A stretch of DNA of 42,877 nucleotides. It comes from CAYUJH01 sp964394585. Lineage in GTDB: Bacteria > Bacteroidota > Bacteroidia > Cytophagales > Flammeovirgaceae. The notes under the pieces were generated by a model, which searched no databases, was not told the origin of the DNA, and saw nothing but the letters and a program-made list of their open reading frames with translations. The stretch covers positions 1 to 42,877 of the forward strand of contig CAYMYI010000026.1 of the NCBI GenBank assembly GCA_964394585.1. The letters run 5' to 3'. Below, in pieces: positions 33,933 through 42,415 of the stretch (position 1 is the first letter of the stretch; each line of letters starts with the position of its first letter). A program made the position numbers and the translations under genes.

Positions 33933-33967
33933 AAAAGCCTTATGCTTTAAATCATAAGGCTTTTTCT
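33933..33967 (+). terminator. Rho-independent terminator of ferritin gene
   Basis: AAAGCCTTATG (33934-33944) and CATAAGGCTTT (33953-33963) form a perfect 11 bp stem with an 8 nt loop, followed by T-run to 33965. It may also stop the convergent RDD gene transcript, whose stop codon is about 30 bp away, because A-rich sequence precedes the stem. Confidence 0.9.
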
Positions 33968-33995
33968 ATATGGTCGTAAAGGGTTAAGTTAGTAA

Positions 33996-34706
33996 TTAGC
34001 TAGTCAGGTGCTTGTAATCTTTTACCACAATTTTCAGGAAGGTAAAAGGTGGAACTTCTTCTTCTACCCCTAAAATACTTTTTAGTTTGTCAGCAAGTAC
34101 ATAGATTGCTTTCTTCGATTCCGCAGTCCCATAGTTGGCGATAATCTCTTCTACTAATGAAATATCTTGGTCATTCAATTGGATTACGTTTGGGTAGGTA
34201 ACTTCATAACCATCGTCGAAAGTGGGTAGCTCAGGCGCTTTTTGCAATTGTTCGCTCGATTTTAGGTTAACCACAATCATGCCTCCGACCAAATCACCTA
34301 TGCGCTGCGAGTGCACTGTTGCTGAGGCAAAAACTAAAGCGATTACAGGACCAAACAACCCAAAGTCAATAGGTCGAAAAAGCCAACGTAAAATAAACCC
34401 TCCAATAGAGCGCTGTTTGCCCGATTTAGCTATAACACGTAACTGCATTTGTCGTTTTCCAATGGTTTGTCCTTCGAAGAAAATTTCAGCAACTAAATCG
34501 TACAATAAGTACGGTATTAACACAAACACCCACATGGTGAACGAAAACGATACCTCTAACTGCACAAGCAATAAAATGGTGCTGATGAGATAAATGCCTA
34601 CAATCAGCCGATCGATTAGATAAGCGATGGCACGGTCGCCTACACTTGCTAATGTATACTCGATGAATACATTTTGGGTGGTTTCTACACGTATAGATTT
34701 TGACAT
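33996..34706 (-). CDS. RDD-family membrane protein
   Basis: 236 residues from ATG 34706. RDD signature: Arg/Asp in ASVGDRAIAYLIDRLIVG (first helix, about 20-50), a second helix VSFSFTMWVFVLIPYLLYDL (about 49-70), FEGQTIGKRQMQLRVI, and a third membrane region near FGLFGPVIALVFASA. The C-terminal 90 residues are soluble (ELPTFDDGYEVTYPNVIQLN, LVEEIIANYG). Some RDD proteins are Na+/H+ antiporters; the function here is unknown. It starts 6 bp after the sbcC stop codon, so it is cotranscribed with sbcDC, although a role in DNA repair is not known. Confidence 0.85.
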   Translation of the reverse strand: MSKSIRVETTQNVFIEYTLASVGDRAIAYLIDRLIVGIYLISTILLLVQLEVSFSFTMWVFVLIPYLLYDLVAEIFFEGQTIGKRQMQLRVIAKSGKQRSIGGFILRWLFRPIDFGLFGPVIALVFASATVHSQRIGDLVGGMIVVNLKSSEQLQKAPELPTFDDGYEVTYPNVIQLNDQDISLVEEIIANYGTAESKKAIYVLADKLKSILGVEEEVPPFTFLKIVVKDYKHLTS

Positions 34707-34712
34707 GGTGTA

Positions 34713-37700
34713 TTAGCCTATGATTTCCAAGGTGCTTTTCCCTCTACTTTGCTTTTTTACATGAACTTGCGTTTGGATACGCTCTTTCAGTACACTAATG
34801 TGCGAAATTATCCCAATAGTTTTCCCCATAGAACGCAAGTTTTCTAGGGTAGAAATTACAATATCAAGCGTGTTTGGGTCTAACGTACCGAAACCTTCAT
34901 CAATAAACAATGTACCAATACTTGCATTTTTTCCTGCCATATCGGAAAGAGCAAGAGCCAAGCCCAAACTCACGACGAAGCTCTCGCCCCCGGAAAGCGT
35001 GTTCATGCTCCGAACATGGTCGGCTTGGTAGGTATCTACGATTTGCAAACCTAATTCTTCAGCGTAATTTACTTCAATCAAATAGCGAGGATACAGCTTT
35101 TGTAAATATTGATTTGCACTAAATACTAAGCGTTCAAGGGTAAGGGTTTGGGCAAATACGCGGAATTTATCACCTTCGGCAGAGCCCATCAAGCTATTCA
35201 AATTTTCCCATCGTTCGTATTCGCTTTGCAATTGTTGTATTTCAGCATGTTGGTCGGCATACTGCTTTTTCCGTTCAGCATCCTTCCGTAAAAGTTGGGC
35301 TAGTTCAATTGTTTCTTTTTTGAACGATTCTAATGCAGTAGTTTGCTCCTCAAGTTGTTGAGCAACATAATCTTGGGCGTATTCAGGTTTTGCCTGCTGC
35401 ATATCGAGCATCTCACGGGTGGTATCTTGGAGCGATTGCTCCGCCTGGGCACTTTTGCGTTGTAATGCTTCCTTAAGTTCTTCTATCATTTTGGCTTCTT
35501 CGTGCGAAAGCAGCACTTCCTTAAATGCTTCAACATTGGCAAAACCTACTGCTTGCAGTTTTATACGAAGTGCTTCTGCGGCTTGCTTATGAGTTTGCGT
35601 TAGCTCTTTAAGCGACTGTTTTTGTTTTTCAATTTCCACCTGTATTTGCTGTTTTTTTGCAGTGCTTTTGTTCAACTCTATTGTAATATTTTGCACTGCA
35701 TTTTGCATTGTATCTAACGTATCTTGCAGCACTTGCAGCGCCTCCTTGGGCGATTTCCCTTCAGCGAGGATTTCCCAACGGCTCTCTTGCCAACTGCGGT
35801 ACTCTTCGTACAAATTTGTAAGGCGTTTTTTTTCTTCTATTCGATATTGTTTTGTAGTGGCAATTGCTTCTGAAAGTTTCACGAGTTCCGTGTTATGCTC
35901 ATTGAGCACTTGCTGCTGTTGTTCTTTTTGCTGGTTTTTTGCTTGATAGGCCTCCGCTAATATTTCTAGGGCATTTACTTGCTCAGCTAAGTCAGCATGT
36001 TTTGTAGAGGAAACATACAATTCTAGCATGCGTTCAATATCGGTTTTTTGCTGCACTAGCTTTTGTGTTAGGGATTCTTTATCTGCACGCAATTGGCTGA
36101 TATCTTTATTAACAAGGGCAATTTGCTGCGCAATGTCAGCAATTTCTTGCCGGATTACCCGAAGCTGTTCATCGGTTTGCTGTAGTCTTTCGGTTTGTTC
36201 ATCGGTTTGCTTACGGAATACTCGATAGGCTTCGTACTGCTTTTGCACCTGTTGGCTTGCTAATTTGGCATTTTCATACGCAATTTTTGCATCTTCTCCA
36301 TGGGGAAACTCTAGTTGACGGCATAGCAATTGTTCTTCTTTTCGGTGTTTTTCAAGCTGATTTTGTTCTTGAACAAGCTGTGAGCGCAATTCATCAATTC
36401 TAACCTGTGCAGTTAACTTTCCACTTTTAGTTTTTTCGATTTCTTTTAAAAGGATATGGTTTTCGTTTTGCGCCTGTTGTAACTGCAGAGTGTAGATATC
36501 GACTGAACTTTCGGAATAATGATTGGTAACGTAAGGGTGATGTGTAGACCCACACAGCGGACAGGGCTGTTTAGGCACTAGTTGTTTTCGGGCATCGTCG
36601 TAAGAAGCTACAGATTGGGCAAGCCTTTGTGCTTCTTGCAGCGAAGCAACCAGCGCTTCTTGAACCGACGCTCTTTCAGTAAGGGTTACTAGCTGTTTTT
36701 CAGCCTCTTTAAAAGATTGACTTTCCGTTGATTGCTCCTGTGTAAGATGCTTGCACCGACTTTCCGTTTCAGCAACACTCTTCCGCAATTCTACTAACTT
36801 TGCCAATTTTTGCTCGTACTGTATAGCTTTTTCTTGTTGTTTCCACAAGACATCTTCATCCATCCCATGTGTGGTTTTCTGCAACTGCTTGCGAATTTCT
36901 TCCAACGATTGCTTTTCTACTATATATTGAGCTGCCAGCGTTTCTTGCGTCATTTCGCACTCTTTTTTTTGTTGAAGGAGATCCTCTACACGAGTGTCCA
37001 ATTCTCCCAGGTTTTTATCAAAATACGCTATGCGCTGTTTACCTTCCTCCACTTGTGAAACCTTATCTTTTAAAAGTGGTAGCTTTGTAGGCACTCCCGA
37101 AAGGTGAGCATTTTCGGTAAGCCACTGATTGAGTTCTGTGAGTAGCTTTTCCGTAGTATCTACTTTATTTTGCAGAGTTTCTAGTTCACGTTCCTGTCGA
37201 TTAAGTTTTTCACCTGCCTTATTGTATTCTGTTTTACCCTCTTCTAAGGATTTCGAGCGCATTTTTATCTTATCATCGAGTTCCCTTGCCTGTTCTAATT
37301 TATTGCGCTGCTGCTTTGCTTCTTCTGAAAAAGTTTCCAATTCGTTTGTATACCGCTCTAATTCTACATGTTGGGCTTCTTCGGTGCTGCTTATCTCTTT
37401 TACCTCACCCTCAAGCTGAGTAATTAAATTTGAAGTGTCTGCTAGTCGTTCTGCAAGGTATTTTACTCTTTCTAGCTCTGAGTTCAGCGGCAACGTTTTT
37501 TGATATAAAGCTAGCTTTTCAAAACGATCCTGAGCTTCTACGATCTCTTGTTTGACAGCCTCAAAAGCAGACTGGTACCCATCACGTTTAGTTTCTAAAG
37601 TTTGGTAACGTTCATACCATTTTTGGGCATTTTGCCACTTTTCCAATCGGCGATTGCCCTGCTCAATACGTTGGTTTAACGTCGTTATTTCAGCTTGATG

Positions 37701-38363
37701 CCGTGCGACTGCCTCTTCCGACAGTAACTCAAGCCCTTCAAGGCGCGCTTTCTGCATTTCTAACAATCGGCGCAACTCTTTTGCTTTGTTAAAGGCCGCT
37801 ACTGAAAGTTCCGCATAGATTTCCATACCCGTAATGCGCTCAAGCATTCTACCTCGCTCGCGTGTACTTGCCTTCAAAAATGCGGCGAAATCGCCCTGTG
37901 CTAATAATACCGATTTGGTAAATTGTTGGTAATCCAGTTGAGTGATTTCTTGAATTTTTTCTTTAAAATCCTTCTTTTTCTCCGCAATAATTCGTCCTTC
38001 GCCCGTATCGGTATTAATCACAGAGAGTTCAACCTTCGGAGCCTTAATGTTACCATCTACTTTTTGATGAGCCTTGGCAATGCTCCATTTCGCCCGATAT
38101 ACCCCGGTTGCTACGGCAAACTCAACTTCGGCAAATGCGCTGATAGTTCCATATGAAATAATTTCATTTACATGGCATTTCCGCGCAACTTCGCCATACA
38201 ATGCCAAAGTTACAGCATCGAGAATAGTTGTTTTACCGGCACCGGTTTCGCCGGTAATGGCAAATAAATTGGTTGTACTCAGTGGGGGCTCTTCCAAAGG
38301 GATGGAATGTAGTTCGTCTCTTAATGAATTGAGATTTTGAAAACGGATATTTAAAATTTTCAT
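34713..38363 (-). CDS. sbcC: SbcC, SMC-like ATPase of the SbcCD nuclease
   Basis: 1216 residues from ATG 38363. N-terminal Walker A GETGAGKTT (38-46); Q-loop FTKSVLLAQGDFAAFL; long coiled coils (about 180-1020) broken by the zinc hook CPLCGSTHH (near residue 597); C-terminal signature LSGGESFVVSLGLALALSDM, Walker B TLFIDEGFGTLD and H-loop IGIISHISVL. With SbcD it forms the Mre11-Rad50-type complex that opens and cuts DNA hairpins and protein-blocked ends. Gln, Glu and Lys richness is normal for the arms. It lies between sbcD (62 bp upstream) and the RDD gene. Confidence 0.96.
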   Translation of the reverse strand: MKILNIRFQNLNSLRDELHSIPLEEPPLSTTNLFAITGETGAGKTTILDAVTLALYGEVARKCHVNEIISYGTISAFAEVEFAVATGVYRAKWSIAKAHQKVDGNIKAPKVELSVINTDTGEGRIIAEKKKDFKEKIQEITQLDYQQFTKSVLLAQGDFAAFLKASTRERGRMLERITGMEIYAELSVAAFNKAKELRRLLEMQKARLEGLELLSEEAVARHQAEITTLNQRIEQGNRRLEKWQNAQKWYERYQTLETKRDGYQSAFEAVKQEIVEAQDRFEKLALYQKTLPLNSELERVKYLAERLADTSNLITQLEGEVKEISSTEEAQHVELERYTNELETFSEEAKQQRNKLEQARELDDKIKMRSKSLEEGKTEYNKAGEKLNRQERELETLQNKVDTTEKLLTELNQWLTENAHLSGVPTKLPLLKDKVSQVEEGKQRIAYFDKNLGELDTRVEDLLQQKKECEMTQETLAAQYIVEKQSLEEIRKQLQKTTHGMDEDVLWKQQEKAIQYEQKLAKLVELRKSVAETESRCKHLTQEQSTESQSFKEAEKQLVTLTERASVQEALVASLQEAQRLAQSVASYDDARKQLVPKQPCPLCGSTHHPYVTNHYSESSVDIYTLQLQQAQNENHILLKEIEKTKSGKLTAQVRIDELRSQLVQEQNQLEKHRKEEQLLCRQLEFPHGEDAKIAYENAKLASQQVQKQYEAYRVFRKQTDEQTERLQQTDEQLRVIRQEIADIAQQIALVNKDISQLRADKESLTQKLVQQKTDIERMLELYVSSTKHADLAEQVNALEILAEAYQAKNQQKEQQQQVLNEHNTELVKLSEAIATTKQYRIEEKKRLTNLYEEYRSWQESRWEILAEGKSPKEALQVLQDTLDTMQNAVQNITIELNKSTAKKQQIQVEIEKQKQSLKELTQTHKQAAEALRIKLQAVGFANVEAFKEVLLSHEEAKMIEELKEALQRKSAQAEQSLQDTTREMLDMQQAKPEYAQDYVAQQLEEQTTALESFKKETIELAQLLRKDAERKKQYADQHAEIQQLQSEYERWENLNSLMGSAEGDKFRVFAQTLTLERLVFSANQYLQKLYPRYLIEVNYAEELGLQIVDTYQADHVRSMNTLSGGESFVVSLGLALALSDMAGKNASIGTLFIDEGFGTLDPNTLDIVISTLENLRSMGKTIGIISHISVLKERIQTQVHVKKQSRGKSTLEIIG

Positions 38364-38382
38364 GGTTTATTTCAGAGTCGTG

Positions 38383-38396
38383 TTGTAACAGTTTAG
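38383..38396. repeat. Motif copy upstream of sbcC
   Basis: TTGTAACAGTTTAG, 19-33 bp upstream of the sbcC start. It matches the motif at 39714-39728, upstream of sbcD, except for one missing A. Inferred possible regulatory element or chance repeat. Confidence 0.3.
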
Positions 38397-38425
38397 CATA
38401 GAAATTCACCATAGCACGTTGAAAA

Positions 38426-39661
38426 CTAACTTTCTCTGGCTTGGTATGCCTTGTGTAACTCGCGAAAAGTAGTTAAAACCTCCTCGGTCTGTGCTTGAGT
38501 GAATTCTCTTTTTTCACAAAGCTTTAGAAAAACATCTTCGGGTTGTAAATCTTCAAGCGATTCTACAATAACCATCTCCGATATGGCAGCTTTAGGGCGC
38601 TCTACTCGAATTTTCAGCAAATCATAGGCAGTATTCTGATTAGCCACCTGGCGCAGTTGTTCTTCTATTAACAAATTAGCTTTATCGCTATTTTGGACAA
38701 CTGCTTCCACCCAGTCGGGGAAATTGCTATGGTTTTCCCAAGTTGCTAATCTATCAAGTACGTGCTCTAGCTCGCCGCGCACACGTTTCAACTTTCGGGG
38801 GAGTGGAATGGGTACCGAGCGCACCTGGGTCAAAGTATCGTGGGTAAACTCAGCAATTACGATTTCTTTCGTATCGCTGGCCTCGCTAAAACTTAGGGGA
38901 ATAATTGAGCCTGAATAACGGATATGTTCTTGTTGATGAACTCGCTGAGGGCGATGCAAATGCCCTAAGGCCACATATTGAAATAGTTCGGGAAATACAT
39001 CAGTACCAACGCGCCCTAAATCGCCCAAATGAATATCTCTTTCCGAATCGCTTATCGTGCTGCCACTCACATACAAATGACCGGTACAAAGTTTAGGAAT
39101 TGCCATGCTGTAATAGTGCTTTCTCACAAAACTTGCGACAATTTCATAATGCTCTTTAATGGCATTGCGAATTGTACTCGCATGAGCTTCAGGAGTTTCT
39201 CCTGATATGCTTTGGCGCAAATCGCGGTCGCGTAGAAACGGCACAGCAGCTACCACTCCTATCAGCTTTTTTTCAGTATTTTTCAGTTCTATTACCTCCT
39301 TTTCGTAAAGGAGGGCACCATGTTCATCTACAATGGCACTTCCAATCACATGAATATTTAACTTTTTTAGAATTGCCGCCGGAGCATTCAATACCGCAGG
39401 AGAATCATGGTTTCCACCTACTACTACTACATTTTGGCAAGAAGTAAATAATAGTTCTTTTAAAAACTCATAATAGAGCGTTAAAGCGTAATTAGGGGGA
39501 TTAGCCGTGTCAAAAATATCGCCGGCGATTACTAATGTATCTACTTTTTCTTCCTTAATTTGCTCTAAAATCCATCTTAAAACCCATTCGTGTTCTTCTT
39601 TCCGATCGAACCCCAACAATCGCTGCCCTAAATGCCAATCAGCAGTATGCATTAACTTCAT
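38426..39661 (-). CDS. sbcD: SbcD, exonuclease subunit of SbcCD
   Basis: 411 residues from ATG 39661. Calcineurin-like phosphoesterase motifs are in order: MHTADWHLGQRLLGFDR, VIAGDIFDTANPPN, VVVGGNHDSPAVL, LCTGHLYVSGS and VALGHLHRPQRV, which hold the two Mn ions of the nuclease site. The C-terminal part (about 300-411) is the capping and SbcC-binding region. The protein is the Mre11-type nuclease partner of SbcC. It is the first gene of the sbcD-sbcC-RDD operon and diverges from the coiled-coil membrane protein gene. Confidence 0.95.
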   Translation of the reverse strand: MKLMHTADWHLGQRLLGFDRKEEHEWVLRWILEQIKEEKVDTLVIAGDIFDTANPPNYALTLYYEFLKELLFTSCQNVVVVGGNHDSPAVLNAPAAILKKLNIHVIGSAIVDEHGALLYEKEVIELKNTEKKLIGVVAAVPFLRDRDLRQSISGETPEAHASTIRNAIKEHYEIVASFVRKHYYSMAIPKLCTGHLYVSGSTISDSERDIHLGDLGRVGTDVFPELFQYVALGHLHRPQRVHQQEHIRYSGSIIPLSFSEASDTKEIVIAEFTHDTLTQVRSVPIPLPRKLKRVRGELEHVLDRLATWENHSNFPDWVEAVVQNSDKANLLIEEQLRQVANQNTAYDLLKIRVERPKAAISEMVIVESLEDLQPEDVFLKLCEKREFTQAQTEEVLTTFRELHKAYQARES

Positions 39662-39713
39662 AGAATATCAGTATATTAATTTGCAGAGGTTAAAGTAATT
39701 CTTTAAGTTAGCA

Positions 39714-39728
39714 TTGTAAACAGTTTAG
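39714..39728. repeat. Motif copy upstream of sbcD, with TAAACAGTTTA palindrome
   Basis: TTGTAAACAGTTTAG, 53-67 bp upstream of the sbcD start. It contains the perfect palindrome TAAAC-A-GTTTA and is repeated almost exactly upstream of sbcC. It does not match the E. coli LexA box (CTG-N10-CAG). Confidence 0.35.
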
Positions 39729-39915
39729 GAGCAATGTTATGGTAGGGGGCAATAGTTTTTCAGCTAAAGATAATCATCTAATTTAATGTTAAGTATTTAA
39801 ATTCCATAATACTCTACTCTTTTCAGCTTCTTACGAATCTCGTTACATACTACCATTTCTTCCACAACCCTTATTCATTTTTTGAATGTACCACTTTATT
39901 TAACGCGTCAGTAAA

Positions 39916-40848
39916 ATGAATTTTAATGTCCGAAAAGAAATTACCGAGCAAAGTAACCTACTGAAGATATTAGTAGGTGTGCTCATTGGCGGAGGTTTCT
40001 TGGTGTATTGGCTTTACGGATACGCACAAAATGAACAGGACTTAGCAACAATTCGCGATTTAGAAATGGATAAAAACGAATTGGTGCGAAACAACGAAAA
40101 CTTAGAAGCACAAGTGCGTATGCAAGCAGCCACTATTAACGAAATGCGCGAAGCTGCTAGCGAAAATGCTGAAATGCTCGAAAAACTACGTTTAAAATTA
40201 AACCAAAAAGAAGAGCAATTAAATTATAAAGGCGAGCAAATTGATCTAAAGCAAGGGAGCATTCGAGGCTTAACACAGCAAATTAATAGCTTAAGCGACG
40301 ATAAAGACCGCCTCCATGATATCATTGAAGCTAAAAGTAAAGAGATTGAGTCTCTATCTGAACGTAATAAAGAGCAAAATGAAATTATTCAAAAGCATTT
40401 AGACCAAATTGCTGAAGTGCAAGAAGAGCTCAGAGAAACACGTAAAAAGTTAGAAGAATCACTTCAGGAACAAAAATCATTAATGGATCGTAATGCCATT
40501 GCGCAAAATGAATTGAAGGAATTGAAAGGGCAACTAACTACCCTACTCACGAACCTTAGCGATGCTAAATCAGAATTAAACCTAACTAAAATAGAACTTA
40601 GTGATAAAGAAACTGAATTACGAATTTTAAAAGAATATCAACCATACGAAGTACAGAAGGCAAAGCAGCAAGCAATCGCTGAAACACAACAGAAAGCCAC
40701 GGAACAATCAAGTGCTGAAGTATATCGCACCCTTTCAATACTCGGGCTAATTCTAATCATCATGCTTGTTATTTTTGTGATTTACGTGTTGCAAAATGGC
40801 AGCGATTCTGTGAAGTCGGGGTTTAAAACAGTTACTCGGAAAGCGTAA
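39916..40848 (+). CDS. Coiled-coil protein with membrane helices at both ends
   Basis: 310 residues from ATG 39916. I do not recognise a named family. A first hydrophobic helix (KILVGVLIGGGFLVYWLYG, about 17-36) is followed by about 220 residues of continuous heptad-type coiled coil rich in Glu, Gln, Lys and Asn (40-255), then a second helix (LSILGLILIIMLVIFVIYVL, about 272-292) and a short basic tail. This predicts a periplasmic rod or hairpin anchored in the inner membrane at both ends. It diverges from sbcD across 254 bp and has its own terminator. A structural or envelope-linked role is possible. Confidence 0.75.
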   Translation: MNFNVRKEITEQSNLLKILVGVLIGGGFLVYWLYGYAQNEQDLATIRDLEMDKNELVRNNENLEAQVRMQAATINEMREAASENAEMLEKLRLKLNQKEEQLNYKGEQIDLKQGSIRGLTQQINSLSDDKDRLHDIIEAKSKEIESLSERNKEQNEIIQKHLDQIAEVQEELRETRKKLEESLQEQKSLMDRNAIAQNELKELKGQLTTLLTNLSDAKSELNLTKIELSDKETELRILKEYQPYEVQKAKQQAIAETQQKATEQSSAEVYRTLSILGLILIIMLVIFVIYVLQNGSDSVKSGFKTVTRKA

Positions 40849-40867
40849 TTTTAAAATAACATATACG

Positions 40868-40900
40868 GCCAATGAACTAAAATTCATTGGCTTTTATTTT
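40868..40900 (+). terminator. Rho-independent terminator of the coiled-coil gene
   Basis: GCCAATGAA (40868-40876) and TTCATTGGC (40883-40891) form a perfect 9 bp stem with a 6 nt loop, followed by TTTTATTTT. Confidence 0.88.
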
Positions 40901-40919
40901 AACTACATATATTAACATA

Positions 40920-40939
40920 TATAAATATTTTTATTTATA
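40920..40939. promoter_or_regulatory. AT palindrome in the tauE promoter region
   Basis: TATAAATA (40920-40927) and TATTTATA (40932-40939) are perfect inverted arms around TTTT, ending 13 bp before the permease ATG and overlapping the weak -7 candidate TAACTTTA (40938-40945). Two copies of ACATATA lie just upstream (40905-40922 region). It could be an operator for the sulfur/redox operon, or simply AT-rich promoter DNA. Confidence 0.35.
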
Positions 40940-40952
40940 ACTTTATATCCTT

Positions 40953-41762
40953 ATGGAATTACTTGAGGTAATTGGTTTTGGGCTAGCAATCGTAATAGGA
41001 TTTACGCTAGGGCTAATCGGAGGAGGCGGATCAATCCTTACTGTGCCTATTATGGTCTATGTATTAAGTACAAATCCGGTACTTGCCACAGGATATTCTC
41101 TATTTGTAGTAGGCACAACCTCATTATTTGGTGCAGCCAGCTATATCAAGCGTAAACTACTCAACTATAAAGCTGCACTCATTTTTGCCACTCCCTCATT
41201 TATCACTATATATTTAATTCGCCGTTTCATAATGCCCAATATACCCGAAATAATACTGACTATTAAAGGTGTAAACATCGAGCGAGACCTCATCATTATG
41301 GTATTCTTTGCCTTAATTATGCTCGTTTCATCCATTCGAATGATTCGGTCAGGTAAAAGTAGTGATACAAGCAATGAAGTTATGGAAGCAAGCGAATTCA
41401 ACTATTCAAAAATTCTGTTAGCAGGTTTTATAACGGGATTAGTTACAGGCCCTATAGGTGCGGGAGGAGGATTTTTAATAGTACCCGCCCTGGTTTTTAT
41501 CGTAAAACTTCCTATGAAATACGCTATAGGCACATCTCTCTTTGTAATCGCTATAAACTCTCTTATTGGGTTTATTGGAGATTTAGGACATCAACCTATT
41601 GAATGGCCTTTTCTTCTGACTTTTTCAGGGTTTGCCGTAATAGGAATTTTTTTGGGATCCTATGCAAGCCGTTTTATACATGGACGCTATTTAAAAATAG
41701 GTTTTGGATGGTTTGTACTTGTAATGGGAACATATATCTTCACCAAAGAAATTTGGTTTTAA
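40953..41762 (+). CDS. TauE/SafE-family sulfite/organosulfur permease
   Basis: 269 residues from ATG 40953. Seven to eight hydrophobic helices are predicted. The two family repeats are visible: GFTLGLIGGGGSILTVPIMV (about 16-35) and GFITGLVTGPIGAGGGFLIV (about 154-173), followed by ALVFIVKLPMKYAIGTSLF. Family members export or import sulfite, sulfoacetate, thiosulfate and similar anions across the inner membrane. The neighbours (rhodanese, small membrane protein, thioredoxin) support a role in sulfur-anion handling. It is the first gene of the four-gene operon, with 57 bp before the rhodanese gene. Confidence 0.9.
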   Translation: MELLEVIGFGLAIVIGFTLGLIGGGGSILTVPIMVYVLSTNPVLATGYSLFVVGTTSLFGAASYIKRKLLNYKAALIFATPSFITIYLIRRFIMPNIPEIILTIKGVNIERDLIIMVFFALIMLVSSIRMIRSGKSSDTSNEVMEASEFNYSKILLAGFITGLVTGPIGAGGGFLIVPALVFIVKLPMKYAIGTSLFVIAINSLIGFIGDLGHQPIEWPFLLTFSGFAVIGIFLGSYASRFIHGRYLKIGFGWFVLVMGTYIFTKEIWF

Positions 41763-41819
41763 TTATTGTAAACTCAAAACAATATATCTGTAGTTGATTC
41801 ATAAACTATATATAATCTC

Positions 41820-42167
41820 ATGCTAAAATTCATAAATAAAATTTTGGGACAAAATCTCCCGTATGAAAATCTTAATTCCAAAGAATTTCAAGAAGCAATC
41901 AAAACAGCTAAAAAGCCGGTCATAATCGATGTGAGGAGTAAAAGCGAATTTAATAATGAAAAAATACCTAATTCCCTTAACATTGATATATTCAGCCCTA
42001 ATTTTAACCAACGGATTGCTAACCTAGATCCACAAAAAGAGTACTTTATGTATTGTCAAAGTGGTATGCGCAGTAAACGGGCATGCAAACGCATGATTAA
42101 AGCCGGCTTTAAAAAAGTCTACAACCTAAGAGGAGGAATCAGTCAATATGAAGGCAGAACAGTATGA
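41820..42167 (+). CDS. Rhodanese-like sulfurtransferase
   Basis: 115 residues from ATG 41820, a single-domain rhodanese. PVIIDVRSKSEFNNEKIPNS (33-52) is the CH2A region, and the active-site loop is YCQSGMRSKRA with catalytic C79. The C-terminal GFKKVYNLRGGISQYEG is standard. It moves sulfane sulfur from thiosulfate or persulfides to thiol acceptors, in the cytoplasm since no signal peptide is seen; the first 20 residues form a short extension. Its last 4 bp overlap the next gene (ATGA), so the two are translationally coupled. Confidence 0.92.
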   Translation: MLKFINKILGQNLPYENLNSKEFQEAIKTAKKPVIIDVRSKSEFNNEKIPNSLNIDIFSPNFNQRIANLDPQKEYFMYCQSGMRSKRACKRMIKAGFKKVYNLRGGISQYEGRTV

Positions 42168-42412
42168 GTGAAATAAGCAAACAACGCTTTTGGAATAACC
42201 TCATTTACATATTGCTACTATGCTGTACTTTAGGCCTTGCACCTTTTGTACCCGAACCACACATATGGGGAAAGATAAAATGGATTATGGGAGGTGGCAA
42301 AGGAATGCAAGCAATTGATTTTTTTGACACTCTCATGCATGGATTTCCATGGATTCTGCTCGTCAGAATCTTAATAATCAAAGGGTGCAAATTTGTTACT
42401 AATCAAAAATGA
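42164..42412 (+). CDS. Small two-helix membrane protein of sulfur operon
   Basis: 82 residues from ATG 42164, overlapping the rhodanese stop by 4 bp. Helix 1 (NNLIYILLLCCTLGLAPFVP, about 11-30) carries a Cys-Cys pair, and helix 2 (MHGFPWILLVRILIIKG, about 58-74) follows a short loop with EPHIWGKIKWIMGGGKGMQ and IDFFDTLMHG. I recall similar short proteins beside TauE, rhodanese and thioredoxin genes in other Bacteroidota, some misleadingly named 'RND transporter'; it is far too small for that. The function is unknown. It ends 3 bp before thioredoxin. Confidence 0.8.
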   Translation: MSEISKQRFWNNLIYILLLCCTLGLAPFVPEPHIWGKIKWIMGGGKGMQAIDFFDTLMHGFPWILLVRILIIKGCKFVTNQK

Positions 42413-42415
42413 AAT

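Noticed and set aside
34713..38363. Possible tandem repeats in sbcC
   Set aside because: The Gln/Glu/Lys-rich periodicity is the expected coiled-coil arm of an SMC-like ATPase, not a DNA repeat array.
38383..39728. LexA/SOS box before sbcD and sbcC
   Set aside because: The shared motif has CTG and ACA half-sites but lacks the proper spacing of known LexA boxes; kept only as an unnamed motif.
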